A stretch of DNA of 64,000 nt from assembly GCF_005222705.1 (NCBI RefSeq), contig NZ_STGF01000011.1, positions 124,001 to 188,000 on the forward strand, in the 5' to 3' direction. Source of the DNA: Paenibacillus sp. SY21-1. GTDB lineage: Bacteria > Bacillota > Bacilli > Paenibacillales > Paenibacillaceae. The notes beneath the pieces are model-generated. The model was given only the letters and a program-made list of their open reading frames with translations, was not told the origin of the DNA and searched no databases. Position numbers and translations under genes: made by a program. Of the stretch, positions 17,632-26,838 are shown piece by piece; within the stretch, counting starts at the first letter, position 1; each line of letters begins with the position of its first letter.

Positions 17632-17820
17632 ATGTGGACGGTCATTTATATCGCACCAACAGCAAAAATTGCAGATAACATCAAGCAGCGGCTTACAGAG
17701 GAAGGCTTTCTAATTAAAGTCCGCGCAGTTAATCTGTCCAAACAGCAATACGAGATTCTCGTGCCGTCGGGCGAGCTGGATGAAGTGCAGGAAGTGTTCA
17801 ACTCCATTATGCGGCCATGA
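17632..17820 (+). CDS. Small conserved protein upstream of accD
   Basis: A 62-residue protein beginning MWTVIYIAPTAKIADNIKQR, with a beta-alpha-beta-beta-alpha pattern, ending at EVFNSIMRP. ATG 17632 follows AGGAGG by 6 bases. It lies 44 bases before accD and is probably cotranscribed with accDA. Similar small proteins occur at this position in related genomes, and some databases label them glutamate decarboxylase, which the size rules out. A small ligand-sensing or signal-transducing domain is possible but unproven. Confidence 0.7.
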   Translation: MWTVIYIAPTAKIADNIKQRLTEEGFLIKVRAVNLSKQQYEILVPSGELDEVQEVFNSIMRP

Positions 17821-17864
17821 ATGCGGACGATTCTATACTATTGCTCCCCTGAGAGGTGTCATAC

Positions 17865-18737
17865 GTGCAAATAAAGGATTTGTTTACAAAGAAGAAATAT
17901 GCAACAATCCCCTCGGAGCCGCGCAAGCGGGACAGCATTCCCGAGGGGCTTATGAATAAGTGCTCCAAATGCGGTACGATTCAGTACAGCAAGGAGTTGG
18001 AGAAGAACCTGAAGGTTTGCTCCTCCTGCGGCCATCATTTCCGTCTAAGCGCGCCCGAGCGCATTGCGATGACGGTCGATGACGGGCAGTTCACCGAATT
18101 CGACGCCTATATGGAATCGGTCGATCCGCTAGAGTTTCCCGGTTATGCGGGCAAGCTGGAGCAGCAGAAGAGCAAGTCTGGCTTGCGCGAGGCTGTCGTG
18201 ACGGGCGAAGGGACAATCGGCGGCTTCCCGGCCGTGCTGGCCGTAATGAGCTTTGACTTTTTTACGGGCAGTATGGGCTCGGTCGTCGGTGAAAAAATTA
18301 CGAGAGCAATCGAAGCGGCCCATGCAAAGCGGCTGCCGCTTCTTATTTTTTCGACCTCCGGCGGCGCCCGGATGCAGGAAAGCATTCTTAGCCTGATGCA
18401 GATGGCGAAGACAAGCGCGGCATTGTCCAAGTTTCAAGGCGATGGCGGGCTGTTTATTTCGATCTTTACCGACCCGACGACAGGCGGCGTATCCGCCAGC
18501 TTCGCGAGTCTTGGCGACTATAATTTGGCCGAGCCCGGAGCGTTGATCGGCTTTGCGGGACGTATCGTCATCGAGCAGACGATTCGCCAGAAGCTTCCAG
18601 ACGATTTCCAGACGGCCGAGTTTAATTTGCAGCACGGTCAGCTGGACAAGGTCGTTCATCGCAAGGATATGAAAGCAACGTTAACAAAGCTGCTCGATAT
18701 GCACGTCGCAAGGGAGGGAAGCACCTATGGCGGGTGA
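17865..18737 (+). CDS. accD: Acetyl-CoA carboxylase carboxyltransferase subunit beta
   Basis: About 290 residues. It forms the carboxyltransferase with AccA and transfers CO2 from carboxybiotin to acetyl-CoA to give malonyl-CoA for fatty acid synthesis. The N-terminal zinc ribbon is complete (Cys33, Cys36, Cys52, Cys55 from the chosen start). The crotonase-type core carries the oxyanion-forming [10 protein letters not shown] and [17 protein letters not shown] 17865 is preferred, 8 bases after GAGAGG; a GTG at 17856 would overlap that site. It overlaps accA by 11 bases. Confidence 0.96.
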   Translation: MQIKDLFTKKKYATIPSEPRKRDSIPEGLMNKCSKCGTIQYSKELEKNLKVCSSCGHHFRLSAPERIAMTVDDGQFTEFDAYMESVDPLEFPGYAGKLEQQKSKSGLREAVVTGEGTIGGFPAVLAVMSFDFFTGSMGSVVGEKITRAIEAAHAKRLPLLIFSTSGGARMQESILSLMQMAKTSAALSKFQGDGGLFISIFTDPTTGGVSASFASLGDYNLAEPGALIGFAGRIVIEQTIRQKLPDDFQTAEFNLQHGQLDKVVHRKDMKATLTKLLDMHVAREGSTYGG

Positions 18738-19770
18738 ACTGCCTTTTGAGAAACCGCTGATCGATTTGCGGCAGAAGATTACCGAACTGAAAAGCTTGAG
18801 CGTGGATAAAGGCATCGATTTCACCGAAGAAATCGCAAGGCTTGAAGCACGGTGCAAGCAGCTGGAAGAGGAGCTGTACGAGGAGCTCTCCCCGGCGCAA
18901 AAAATGCATATGGCCCGTCACCATCAACGTCCCACCTCGCTCGATTTCATTCAAGCGGTGTTCACCGATTTTATGGAGCTGCACGGCGATCGCCTGTTTG
19001 CCGACGATTTGGCAATCGTAGGCGGGCTTGCAAAGCTGCACGGCGTGCCGGTTACCGTCATCGGGCATCAGCGCGGCAAGGATACGCGCGACAACATCGC
19101 CAGATTTTTTGGCAGTCCGCATCCCGAAGGCTTCCGCAAGGCGCTGCGGCTGATGGAGCAGGCGAACAAGTTTAAACGGCCGATTATTACCTTTATCGAT
19201 ACGAAAGGCGCGTACCCGGGCAAAACCGCCGAGGAGCGCGGCCAATCGGAAGCGATTGCCCGCAATCTGCGGGAAATGGCCGGCTTCGGCGTGCCTATTC
19301 TATGCGTCGTAATCGGAGAAGGCGGCAGCGGCGGCGCGCTCGCGCTTGGCGTTGGCAACCGTGTGCTTATGCTGGAGAATGCGATTTACAGCGCCATTTC
19401 GCCTAACGGAGCGGCTTCCATTCTGTGGAAGGATGCCTCGCGTGCCGATCAAGCCGCTGAAGCAATGAAGATTACGGCGAAGGATTTGCTGGAATTTGGC
19501 GTGATCGAGGATATTATCCCCGAGCCGCAAGGCGGTGCGCATAAAGACCTGGAGTTTCAGGCCGTCCAAATTAAGGATAAGCTATGGCAGCACCTGCAGG
19601 AGCTGTTGCCGCTGAATTCAGCCGAGCTGATCGAGGATCGCTATGCGAAGTTCCGCAAAGTCGGACAATTCCGCGTGGCGGAGCCGGAAGCCGCTGCTGT
19701 CACGGCAGTCGAGAGCGGAGCCGACGCATCCCAGGAGCAGGAGTCGATCGGGGCGCCGACCGTTCAATAG
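18727..19770 (+). CDS. accA: Acetyl-CoA carboxylase carboxyltransferase subunit alpha
   Basis: A 347-residue AccA, partner of AccD. Hallmarks include [61 protein letters not shown] and [14 protein letters not shown]. The N-terminal coiled coil (about 10-55) is typical. The last 30 residues form an Ala/Glu/Ser-rich tail beyond the usual end near residue 318. An 11-base overlap with accD fits the 1:1 translation the complex needs. Confidence 0.96.
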   Translation: MAGELPFEKPLIDLRQKITELKSLSVDKGIDFTEEIARLEARCKQLEEELYEELSPAQKMHMARHHQRPTSLDFIQAVFTDFMELHGDRLFADDLAIVGGLAKLHGVPVTVIGHQRGKDTRDNIARFFGSPHPEGFRKALRLMEQANKFKRPIITFIDTKGAYPGKTAEERGQSEAIARNLREMAGFGVPILCVVIGEGGSGGALALGVGNRVLMLENAIYSAISPNGAASILWKDASRADQAAEAMKITAKDLLEFGVIEDIIPEPQGGAHKDLEFQAVQIKDKLWQHLQELLPLNSAELIEDRYAKFRKVGQFRVAEPEAAAVTAVESGADASQEQESIGAPTVQ

Positions 19771-19791
19771 CGGGCTAACATTATTTTAACA

Positions 19792-19844
19792 TTACCGGCA
19801 GTGTAGAATCGTGTATAATGAATGGGGCCTTCGTATAACGAAGG
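19792..19844 (+). promoter_or_regulatory. pyk promoter with palindrome at the start site
   Basis: TATAAT (19814-19819) has a weak -35, TTACCG (19792-19797), 16 bases upstream. CCTTCGT-ATA-ACGAAGG (19828-19844) is a perfect 7-bp inverted repeat covering about +2 to +18 of the predicted transcript. It could be a repressor operator or a 5' mRNA hairpin. No terminator separates accA from pyk, so read-through is also likely. Confidence 0.5.
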
Positions 19845-19900
19845 GAACATCGTGCAAGTATATAATCGAATTTGATGCAAGATGACGGAGGATAATGAAC

Positions 19901-21655
19901 ATGCGCAAAACAAAAATCGTTTGTACTATCGGTCCTTCCAGCGAATCGCTGGAAAACACAAAAAAACTGATTAAAGCGGGAATGAATGTTGCCCGTTTGA
20001 ACTTCTCGCACGGTGACTTTGAAGAGCACGGCAACCGGATTAACAACATTCGTATCGCCAACACTGAGCTTGGCACGTCGACGGCGATTTTGCTGGATAC
20101 GAAAGGTCCTGAAATCCGTCTTGGCAAGCTGAAGGAAGAGCCGATCGAGCTTAATCAGGGCGATACGGTTACCCTTACAACAGAAGAAATTTTGGGAGAT
20201 CGTAATCGCGTGCCGATTACATACGATAACCTGCCAAACGACGTTTCGGTCGGTTCGACGATTCTAATCGACGACGGCCTGATCGGCTTGACGGTAGAAG
20301 AGGTTAACGGAACCGAAATCGTATGCCGTATCGTGAACAGCGGACCAATCAAGAGCAAGAAGGGCGTAAACGTGCCGGGCGTGAAAATTTCACTTCCTGG
20401 CATCACTGAGAAGGACGCAGGCGATATCGTGTTCGGCATCGAGCAAGGCGTTGATTTCATCGCCGCTTCGTTCGTCCGCAAAGCAAGCGACGTACTGGAA
20501 ATCCGTGAGCTTCTGGAGCGTCATAACGCTGGCCACATCCAGATCATTTCCAAAATCGAGAACCAGGAAGGCGTAGACAACCTGGATGAGATTCTGGAGG
20601 TTTCCGACGGTCTGATGGTAGCGCGTGGCGACCTTGGCGTAGAAATTCCTGCCGAGGAAGTTCCGCTCGTACAGAAAAACATGATTAGAAAATGCAACCT
20701 GGCGGGCAAGCCGGTTATTACAGCTACACAAATGCTTGACTCCATGCAGCGGAACCCTCGTCCCACTCGCGCGGAAGCGAGCGACGTGGCGAATGCGATT
20801 TTTGACGGCACGGACGCTATCATGCTCTCCGGCGAAACAGCGGCTGGACGTTACCCGGTAGAATCGGTTCAGACGATGGCCCGTATTGCCGAGCGCGCCG
20901 AAAATGCGCTTGAATACCGTGAAATTTTCCGCAAGCAAGCGGATGCTCAGCAAACGACGGTAACAGAAGCAATCAGCCAGGCTGTTGCGAACTCTGCGCT
21001 CGATTTGCGCGCAAAAGCGATTATTACTTCGACGCAAAGCGGCTTCACAGCTCGCATGGTGTCCAAATATAAACCAAAAGCGCCGATTATCGCCGTTACG
21101 ACGGACGAGAAGGTGCTTCGTCGACTGTCGCTGATCTGGGGTGTATTTGCGGTCCTTGGTCCTGAAGCGGAAACGACGGACGAAATGTTCGAAAATGCGG
21201 TTAAAGGCGCTATGAGCACAGGCTTCCTGAGCCTTGGCGATACCGTAGTCATCACTGCAGGCGTACCGGTAGGACGCGCAGGCACAACGAACCTGATCAA
21301 AATTCACCACATCGGCGAATTGCTTGCTCAAGGACAAGGCGTCGGCAGCCAAATCGCTACCGGAAGAATCGTTGTGGCGCGCACTCCTGAGGAGGCTATC
21401 GCTAAAGCGACAGAGGGTTCGATTCTCGTTACTGTTGCAACCGATAAGGAATACATGCCGGCATTTGAAAAAGCATCCGCCGTTATTACTGAGCAAGGCG
21501 GAATTACAAGCCATACGGCTGTAGTAGGCATCAATCTTGGCATTCCTGTCATTCTTGGCGTTAACGGCGCAACTGAGCTGTTGAAGGATGGCATGGAAGT
21601 AACCGTATATGGCGAAACGGGCGTTATCTACCACGGTCAATCCAAGGTACTGTAA
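19901..21655 (+). CDS. pyk: Pyruvate kinase with C-terminal PEP-utiliser domain
   Basis: About 584 residues. It converts phosphoenolpyruvate and ADP to pyruvate and ATP. The start [19 protein letters not shown] matches the Bacillus enzyme, so ATG 19901 (9 bases after GGAGG) is preferred to ATG 19895. Catalytic and metal-binding segments include [40 protein letters not shown] and [10 protein letters not shown]. The last 110 residues form the extra PEP-utiliser-like domain ([19 protein letters not shown]) found in Bacillus and Geobacillus pyruvate kinases. In Bacillus pfkA sits between accA and pyk; here it is missing. Confidence 0.97.
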   Translation: MRKTKIVCTIGPSSESLENTKKLIKAGMNVARLNFSHGDFEEHGNRINNIRIANTELGTSTAILLDTKGPEIRLGKLKEEPIELNQGDTVTLTTEEILGDRNRVPITYDNLPNDVSVGSTILIDDGLIGLTVEEVNGTEIVCRIVNSGPIKSKKGVNVPGVKISLPGITEKDAGDIVFGIEQGVDFIAASFVRKASDVLEIRELLERHNAGHIQIISKIENQEGVDNLDEILEVSDGLMVARGDLGVEIPAEEVPLVQKNMIRKCNLAGKPVITATQMLDSMQRNPRPTRAEASDVANAIFDGTDAIMLSGETAAGRYPVESVQTMARIAERAENALEYREIFRKQADAQQTTVTEAISQAVANSALDLRAKAIITSTQSGFTARMVSKYKPKAPIIAVTTDEKVLRRLSLIWGVFAVLGPEAETTDEMFENAVKGAMSTGFLSLGDTVVITAGVPVGRAGTTNLIKIHHIGELLAQGQGVGSQIATGRIVVARTPEEAIAKATEGSILVTVATDKEYMPAFEKASAVITEQGGITSHTAVVGINLGIPVILGVNGATELLKDGMEVTVYGETGVIYHGQSKVL

Positions 21656-21698
21656 TCCCGAGCGTCAAACAGAAGCGTAAATTATATAGGCAAGAACA

Positions 21699-21728
21699 AA
21701 AGCGATGGTGAATGCACCGTCGCTTTTT
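21699..21728 (+). terminator. Terminator after pyk
   Basis: A 12-bp stem (21699-21710 with 21715-21726, one G-U pair) with a 4-base loop, followed by a T run. It lies about 45 bases after the pyk stop. Confidence 0.85.
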
Positions 21729-21829
21729 GCAAATACATACAGTCGCATAAAGTGCTTTGTTCGTTGCTTTTCACTTGCTGAGATAAAAGATGGGCAATCG
21801 GAGGGCAAGCCGGGTTAAGGAGGTTCATT

Positions 21830-22297
21830 GTGGAGGTTGCTGGGAGCTGGCTGCTGCATCCGCTTCGCGTCCGTTATCAGGAAACGGATCAGATGGGTGT
21901 TGTGTTTCATGCCAACTACATAAATTGGTTTGAAATCGGCAGGACCGAGTGGGTGCGGGCAGCGGGATTTACCTATAAGGAAATTGAAAAACGGGGCTTG
22001 CTGCTGCCGGTTGTGGATTTAACTTGCCGGTATGCGCTGCCCGCCCGCTACGATGATCAGGTGCTTGTCTGCACACGAATTGGCAATTGTACGCCGCTTA
22101 GGGTAGAGTTCATTTCACAGATCAGGCGGGTAGCGGACGAGGACGTTCAGACGGGATGGCTTGACGGGAAGGAAACGCCGCCCGGGCAGCTGCTTGTGGA
22201 AGGCGGCACCAAGCATGTATGGGTGAACGAGGACTGGCAGCCTGTACGCTTGAACAAAACGCTGCCTGAGCTGTATGAACGAATGCAGGGACATTAA
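21830..22297 (+). CDS. Hotdog-fold acyl-CoA thioesterase (YbgC-like)
   Basis: A 155-residue 4HBT thioesterase. The catalytic helix region VRYQETDQMGVVFHANYINWFEIGR contains the Asp of the YbgC/4-hydroxybenzoyl-CoA thioesterase signature (ETDQMGVVFHANY). GTG 21830 follows AAGGAGG by 6 bases. It probably hydrolyses short or medium acyl-CoA esters. It lies just after pyk and before an fxsA-like gene. Confidence 0.85.
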   Translation: MEVAGSWLLHPLRVRYQETDQMGVVFHANYINWFEIGRTEWVRAAGFTYKEIEKRGLLLPVVDLTCRYALPARYDDQVLVCTRIGNCTPLRVEFISQIRRVADEDVQTGWLDGKETPPGQLLVEGGTKHVWVNEDWQPVRLNKTLPELYERMQGH

Positions 22298-22330
22298 ACT
22301 GGACAAATGGCGGCCAAGCGAGGAGGAAGA

Positions 22331-22741
22331 ATGCATATGCGAATTCAAATCAGCCGGCGTGTGCTTGCATGGCTCCTCATTTTTCTTGGGGTGGAGCTGA
22401 TCGGAATATTTTTTGTCTCCAAATGGATAGGCGGATGGAGAACTTTATTTCTGCTTGGGGCAGTAGGACTTGCAGGCGCTTATTTGTCGCTGGCGGAAGG
22501 ACGCAAGGTATGGAATGAAGCGCAAAAGCAGATGCAGCTGGGACAAATTCCCGGATTGTCGCTTATTGAAGGCTTCTGCGTGGCGCTTGGCGGAGCGCTC
22601 CTGCTGCTGCCGGGCTTTATCTCGGACATCGTGGGCGTTACCTTGCTGATTCCGTTCACAAGGCGTTATTACCGCGTATTTCTGCTGCAATGGATCGAAC
22701 GCTTTATGCGCGGAGGCCATCTGCATCGCGGTAAGTTCTAA
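22331..22741 (+). CDS. FxsA-family membrane protein
   Basis: About 136 residues with three to four hydrophobic helices and the FxsA core (GVELIGIFFVSKWIG near the N-terminus, LIEGFCVALGGALLLLPGFISDIVG in the middle). FxsA in E. coli affects exclusion of phage T7; the family role is otherwise unclear. Bacillus has a homologue beside pyk, so the position is conserved. ATG 22331 follows AGGAGGAAGA. Confidence 0.82.
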   Translation: MHMRIQISRRVLAWLLIFLGVELIGIFFVSKWIGGWRTLFLLGAVGLAGAYLSLAEGRKVWNEAQKQMQLGQIPGLSLIEGFCVALGGALLLLPGFISDIVGVTLLIPFTRRYYRVFLLQWIERFMRGGHLHRGKF

Positions 22742-22752
22742 GCTTGAAACGT

Positions 22753-22791
22753 TGTACGCAAAATTTACGTATCCTTTACAAAAGGTTAACA
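22753..22791 (+). promoter_or_regulatory. PhoP-box array upstream of ppk
   Basis: Four hexamers at an exact 11-base period: TGTACG (22753-22758), TTTACG (22764-22769), TTTACA (22775-22780) and TTAACA (22786-22791). TT(A/T/C)ACA with 5-base gaps is the known binding pattern of phosphorylated PhoP in Bacillus. The array is about 110 bases before the ppk start. Polyphosphate synthesis would fit phosphate control. Confidence 0.65.
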
Positions 22792-22899
22792 TGGGAATAA
22801 TAGTTATAGCCCATAATCAAGGTACATAACGTTCACGGTAAAATGAGCTAGTGCCGTGAAAAGCAAGACAGCCGTTAATGCTTGGGAGGCAACAACACA

Positions 22900-24966
22900 A
22901 TGACGAAGCATCTATCGCCTTATGTTAATCGAGATTTAAGCTGGATCGAATTCAATCGCAGAGTGCTGCAGGAGGCTCAGGACACAAACAATCCGCTTCT
23001 GGAGCGCACGAAGTTTCTGGCGATCGTGACGAGCAACCTTGATGAATTTATGAGCGTACGCGTAGCGGGTATTCAGATGCAAATGCGTGCGGGCCTTACC
23101 AAAGTGGATTTTACCGGCTATACGCCGTCAGGCTTGTGGAAACGACTGCTTAAACGAACCGCCCAGATGGTATCCGAGCAATATCGCACGTACCGGGAGG
23201 TATTCCGCTCGTTAAACCGGGAAGGCATTTTTATTCGCTCCTTCGACGAATTGAACGTTACACAAACGAAGGCGGTTTCCGACTATTTTCATGAAATCGT
23301 ATTTCCGGTGCTCACGCCGATGGCGGTTGACCAAAGCCGTCCGTTCCCGCTTGTTCATACCAAAGAGCTTTATTTGTCCGTCTTGCTTCGGCAGCCTGGC
23401 GATCCGGAGGACGAGGAGCCGTATATCGCTCTAGTCCAAGTGCCGTCCATTCTCCCGAGGCTTGTGCCGGTTCCGGGCAGAACGAACAGTAAAAAAACGG
23501 AATTCGTATTGCTGGAAGATTTGATTGAGCAATTTATCGATACGTTATTTTTTGGATATATCCCATTCTCCGTTTCTGCTTTCCGTATTACGAGAAATGC
23601 CGACATCAATCTTAATGAGGAAGATGCGGAGGACTTGCTGGAGGAGATCGAGAAGGAGCTTCGCCGCCGGAGGTGGGGCATTCCGGTTCGTCTGGAAATT
23701 GCCAAGGGAATGCACCCGTATGCGCTGGAAAGACTGAATGACGAGCTGGAGATTGAAGACAATCTGTTCGAAATCGACGGTCCGCTTGATTTGAGCTTCC
23801 TTATGAAATTTGCGAACAGCTTGCCGGGTTACGATTACTTGCGTTATGAAAAGCTTGAGCCGGTCTACCCGGCCGAGTTCGATGACGTTGATGACATGTT
23901 CGAGGTTATACGTGAACGCGACGTGCTTATGTATCATCCCTATGAATCGTTTGCTGCGGTTAACGATTTTGTGACGCAAGCGGCTTATGATCCGGACGTG
24001 CTGGCGATCAAAATGACGCTGTACAGGGTGAGCGGACAGTCGGCACTCGTGCAAGCGCTTGGTCAGGCGGCGGAATCCGGCAAGCAAGTGACCGTTGTGG
24101 TGGAGCTGAAGGCCAGATTCGACGAGGAGCGGAATATCGCTTGGGCCCGTCAGCTTGAAAAAGCCGGCTGCCATGTGGTATATGGCCTTGTCGGGCTGAA
24201 AACGCATGCCAAGATTTTGCTTGTAGTAAGACGCGAGCAGGGAACTTTGCGCCGCTACGTGCATGTCGGCACCGGCAACTACAACGACAGCACGGCGGCT
24301 CTATACACGGATGTTGGCTTGTTTACATCGCATCCGATTATTGGCGGCGACGCCTCCGCCTTGTTCAATGAGGTAACCGGCTATTCCTCGCCTTATGAAT
24401 GGAAGGCGTTTGGCGTTGCTCCGGCAGATCTCAAGGACAAGCTGTATATGCTGATTGACCGGGAGCGGCAGAATGCGCTTGCGGGCAAGGAAGCCAAAAT
24501 TGTGGCCAAGATGAACTCCTTGTCGCATCAGGACATGATTGACAAGCTGTACGAGGCATCTATGGCCGGCGTCAAAATTACGCTAATCGTGCGTGGCGTA
24601 TGCTGCTTGAGGCCGGGCGTGGCAGGCCGCAGTGAAAATATTAAGGTCATCAGCATCGTAGACCGTTTTCTTGAGCATTCGCGAATTATGTATTTCTATA
24701 ATGGCGGGGAAGAAGAGGTTTATTTATCGAGCGCAGATTGGATGACGCGGAATTTGACCCGGAGAATCGAGCTGATGTGCCCGGTATTCGACCCAGAGCT
24801 AAGGAAAACGCTCATTAAAATGCTGCAGCTCAACACGGATGACAACGTCAAAGCGCGTGAGCTGCAGCCGAACGGCACCTATGAGCATGTATCCATTGAA
24901 GGCAAGGAGCCGTTCAGGAGCCAGTTCGCGGCGAAGGCCATTTCTTCATGGAAAAGCCGGGCCTAA
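22900..24966 (+). CDS. ppk: Polyphosphate kinase 1
   Basis: About 688 residues. It polymerises the gamma-phosphate of ATP into polyphosphate, via a phosphohistidine. The start YVNRDLSWIEFNRRVLQEA is the family N-terminal signature. The two catalytic histidines are visible at His436 (GLKTHAKILL) and His455 (YVHVGTGNYND), and the phospholipase-D-like C-terminal half is complete, ending FAAKAISSW. ATG 22900 lies 10 bases after GGGAGG. PhoP-like boxes precede it. It is convergent with ppx, and the two genes overlap by 4 bases. Confidence 0.96.
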   Translation: MTKHLSPYVNRDLSWIEFNRRVLQEAQDTNNPLLERTKFLAIVTSNLDEFMSVRVAGIQMQMRAGLTKVDFTGYTPSGLWKRLLKRTAQMVSEQYRTYREVFRSLNREGIFIRSFDELNVTQTKAVSDYFHEIVFPVLTPMAVDQSRPFPLVHTKELYLSVLLRQPGDPEDEEPYIALVQVPSILPRLVPVPGRTNSKKTEFVLLEDLIEQFIDTLFFGYIPFSVSAFRITRNADINLNEEDAEDLLEEIEKELRRRRWGIPVRLEIAKGMHPYALERLNDELEIEDNLFEIDGPLDLSFLMKFANSLPGYDYLRYEKLEPVYPAEFDDVDDMFEVIRERDVLMYHPYESFAAVNDFVTQAAYDPDVLAIKMTLYRVSGQSALVQALGQAAESGKQVTVVVELKARFDEERNIAWARQLEKAGCHVVYGLVGLKTHAKILLVVRREQGTLRRYVHVGTGNYNDSTAALYTDVGLFTSHPIIGGDASALFNEVTGYSSPYEWKAFGVAPADLKDKLYMLIDRERQNALAGKEAKIVAKMNSLSHQDMIDKLYEASMAGVKITLIVRGVCCLRPGVAGRSENIKVISIVDRFLEHSRIMYFYNGGEEEVYLSSADWMTRNLTRRIELMCPVFDPELRKTLIKMLQLNTDDNVKARELQPNGTYEHVSIEGKEPFRSQFAAKAISSWKSRA

Positions 24967-26486
24967 CAAACGGTTTCAAGGTGAGGCGTGACTCCCCACA
25001 GCTTTCTGAATTCGGGTCCTAACTCCTCTACCTCGCGGCGCTCGACTGTAAGCGAGCTATCTTGATGAATGGGGCGCAGCAGCAGCTGGGCCCCATTTAG
25101 CTGCGCGTTTAATTGCTGAATTGCCTGTGTTTCCGTGCGGTCGAGCGCGGCTGCAAGCTGCAGCAGGGCGCCCAATTTGCAAATATCCTCCAAATCCGGT
25201 TCGCTCAGCAGCTCTTTGTAATCCGAAATTTGCTGCTTGGCCCGGTTTTTGCTTTTGTAGGAGGCGATAGCCGCAACGAGCACAATTTCCCGGTGCGTTA
25301 GGCCGTTTAAATGCGAGTGCATAATTAAATAAAAGGAATGCTTCGCATATTCATAATAATCGATGGAGGCGCCGATCCGGAACAATTGGCTTGCGGCGTC
25401 CAGCAGCACTCGCGATTGCGTCGGAAGCTGGCTTGATGCCTGGAAAATGTCAAACAAGGACAGCGCCAGCCGATTAACCTGCCGAACGTGCTCCTTAGGG
25501 GCCTGCGGGTGAAGGGCCGACAGGTTGCCAAGACTGTAGCTCAGCACGTTGTCCAGCTTGGGACGATCCGGAAACTTCGTTGCATGGAACAGGCCGTCCC
25601 GCAGTCCAGCGCCGCAAATGCGATAGTGGACTGCCTTGGTTGTGCGGAACAGTACGCGCAAAATGGCAAGTCCGGGCAAAATGACGTCAACGCGGTCCTT
25701 GGACAAGCCGGGCACTTTGCGCCGTTTGTCGACCGGGAGCCGGCGCATATAATCAAACAGCTCATCCGTTTGCTGGCCCGTAATCGGGTAATTATGGGTT
25801 TGCGGGAAAGGATATTTCACCGCGGCCTGATGAATTTTACCCAGCGCTCTGACCGTGCCTCCGACGCCGATCATGGGAAGTCCTGGCGATTCTAGGAGCC
25901 ATGGCTCCTTCAGCGCGGCATTCAGCACGACCTCCTCAAGCGCTCGCAGCCCTTCATCCGTCAACGACTCGCTGCTGCCGAAACGCTTGTTCATGCTGAC
26001 GCAGCCGAACGGGAAGGATACGCTGCTTACGATCGAACGATCGCGAAACAGCGTAACCTCCGTGCTTCCGCCTCCGATATCAATAAGGAAGCCGTCCTTA
26101 ACCTGCAAGGCGTTGATCATGCCGAGAAAGCCGTAATACGCCTCTTGCTCGCCGGAGAGCAGCTCAATTCGGAGACCGCAGGCAAGCTCTATTTTGCGAA
26201 GAATATCCTCGCGGTTGACTGCGTTGCGAATGGCGGCAGTCGCTACCGTGCGGATTTGCTCCGTATGATTATGCCTGCATATCAGCTGAAAATGCTGAAT
26301 CGTATCTACTAATTCATCTATAGCCGCATCGCTCAAGCGACCAGCCTTGTCAACCCGCTCGCTTAGCCTTGCGGAACGTTTGCTGCTATCGGCGACCCGG
26401 TGGGCACCTTCATCGGTTTGCTCATAGACGACCAGCCGAACCGAGTTGGAGCCGATATCGATAATGCCAATTCGTTGCCTTGTCAT
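24963..26486 (-). CDS. ppx: Exopolyphosphatase (Ppx/GppA family)
   Basis: A 507-residue Ppx/GppA phosphatase that removes phosphate from polyphosphate ends or from pppGpp. The actin-like ATPase-fold motifs are IGIIDIGSNSVRLVVYE (phosphate 1), RTVATAAIRNAVN, LSGEQEAYYGFLGM and FLIDIGGGSTEVTLF (phosphate 2). The C-terminal half (about 320-500) resembles the HD-type domain. GGAGGAGC precedes the ATG. The gene faces ppk, its functional opposite. Confidence 0.93.
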   Translation of the reverse strand: MTRQRIGIIDIGSNSVRLVVYEQTDEGAHRVADSSKRSARLSERVDKAGRLSDAAIDELVDTIQHFQLICRHNHTEQIRTVATAAIRNAVNREDILRKIELACGLRIELLSGEQEAYYGFLGMINALQVKDGFLIDIGGGSTEVTLFRDRSIVSSVSFPFGCVSMNKRFGSSESLTDEGLRALEEVVLNAALKEPWLLESPGLPMIGVGGTVRALGKIHQAAVKYPFPQTHNYPITGQQTDELFDYMRRLPVDKRRKVPGLSKDRVDVILPGLAILRVLFRTTKAVHYRICGAGLRDGLFHATKFPDRPKLDNVLSYSLGNLSALHPQAPKEHVRQVNRLALSLFDIFQASSQLPTQSRVLLDAASQLFRIGASIDYYEYAKHSFYLIMHSHLNGLTHREIVLVAAIASYKSKNRAKQQISDYKELLSEPDLEDICKLGALLQLAAALDRTETQAIQQLNAQLNGAQLLLRPIHQDSSLTVERREVEELGPEFRKLWGVTPHLETVC

Positions 26487-26541
26487 GTAGCTCCTCCGTC
26501 TTCAATGTACTCTGTTGCTTGTCTCTTTCGGACATTCTACC

Positions 26542-26570
26542 ATTATATCAAAGCGGAAAATAGTTATAAA
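26542..26570 (-). promoter_or_regulatory. Candidate ppx promoter
   Basis: On the minus strand TTTATA (26570-26565), a 17-base spacer and TATAAT (26547-26542), about 55 bases before the ppx ATG. The -10 is perfect and the -35 matches four of six. Confidence 0.55.
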
Positions 26571-26711
26571 TGAGTGATGATCGAATATCTGACAAGAAGC
26601 ATGAAAAATCATGCCGGAGCATGGCTAAAATGGAGCTCATTAGGGAAAAATGCACAGGAGCGTGCGAAAGATGCTGAAAAAGGAACGACGATAAAATTAT
26701 TATTTATGCCG

Positions 26712-26726
26712 ATAAAGCATTTTTAT
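26712..26726 (+). promoter_or_regulatory. CcpC-like operator upstream of citZ
   Basis: ATAA-AGCATTT-TTAT is a perfect ATAA-N7-TTAT dyad, the known CcpC binding pattern at Bacillus citB and citZ. A second, imperfect dyad with N9 spacing lies just upstream (26691-26707). The centre is about 54 bases before the predicted start site. CcpC is a citrate-responsive LysR regulator; its gene is not in this window. Confidence 0.55.
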
Positions 26727-26737
26727 GCCCCTATTTG

Positions 26738-26766
26738 TTCACATCATGGTCAAAATCAGCTATGAT
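26738..26766 (+). promoter_or_regulatory. citZ promoter
   Basis: TTCACA (26738-26743), a 17-base spacer and TATGAT (26761-26766). Each hexamer matches the sigma-A consensus at five of six positions. It leaves a 65-base leader before citZ. Confidence 0.72.
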
Positions 26767-26838
26767 TAAAAGCGATGGTGTTAATAAGCGAGTGATGTTA
26801 GGAAAGATGACTATATCTACGTTGAAGGAGAGAGAACG

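Larger units (their letters stand above)
26487..26838. other. ppx-citZ divergent spacer (352 bases)
   Basis: No convincing gene. It contains the ppx promoter, an AT-rich stretch at 26691-26726 with one perfect and one imperfect ATAA/TTAT dyad, and the citZ promoter. A 63-codon open frame (26574-26765) has no ribosome site and no recognisable protein features. Confidence 0.7.

Noticed and set aside
20390-21640. 416-codon minus-strand frame opposite pyk
   Set aside because: Antisense of an unmistakable pyruvate kinase; no ribosome site or family motif.
26574-26765. 63-codon plus-strand frame before citZ
   Set aside because: It has no ribosome site, covers the ppx promoter and the CcpC-like site, and shows no protein-like features.
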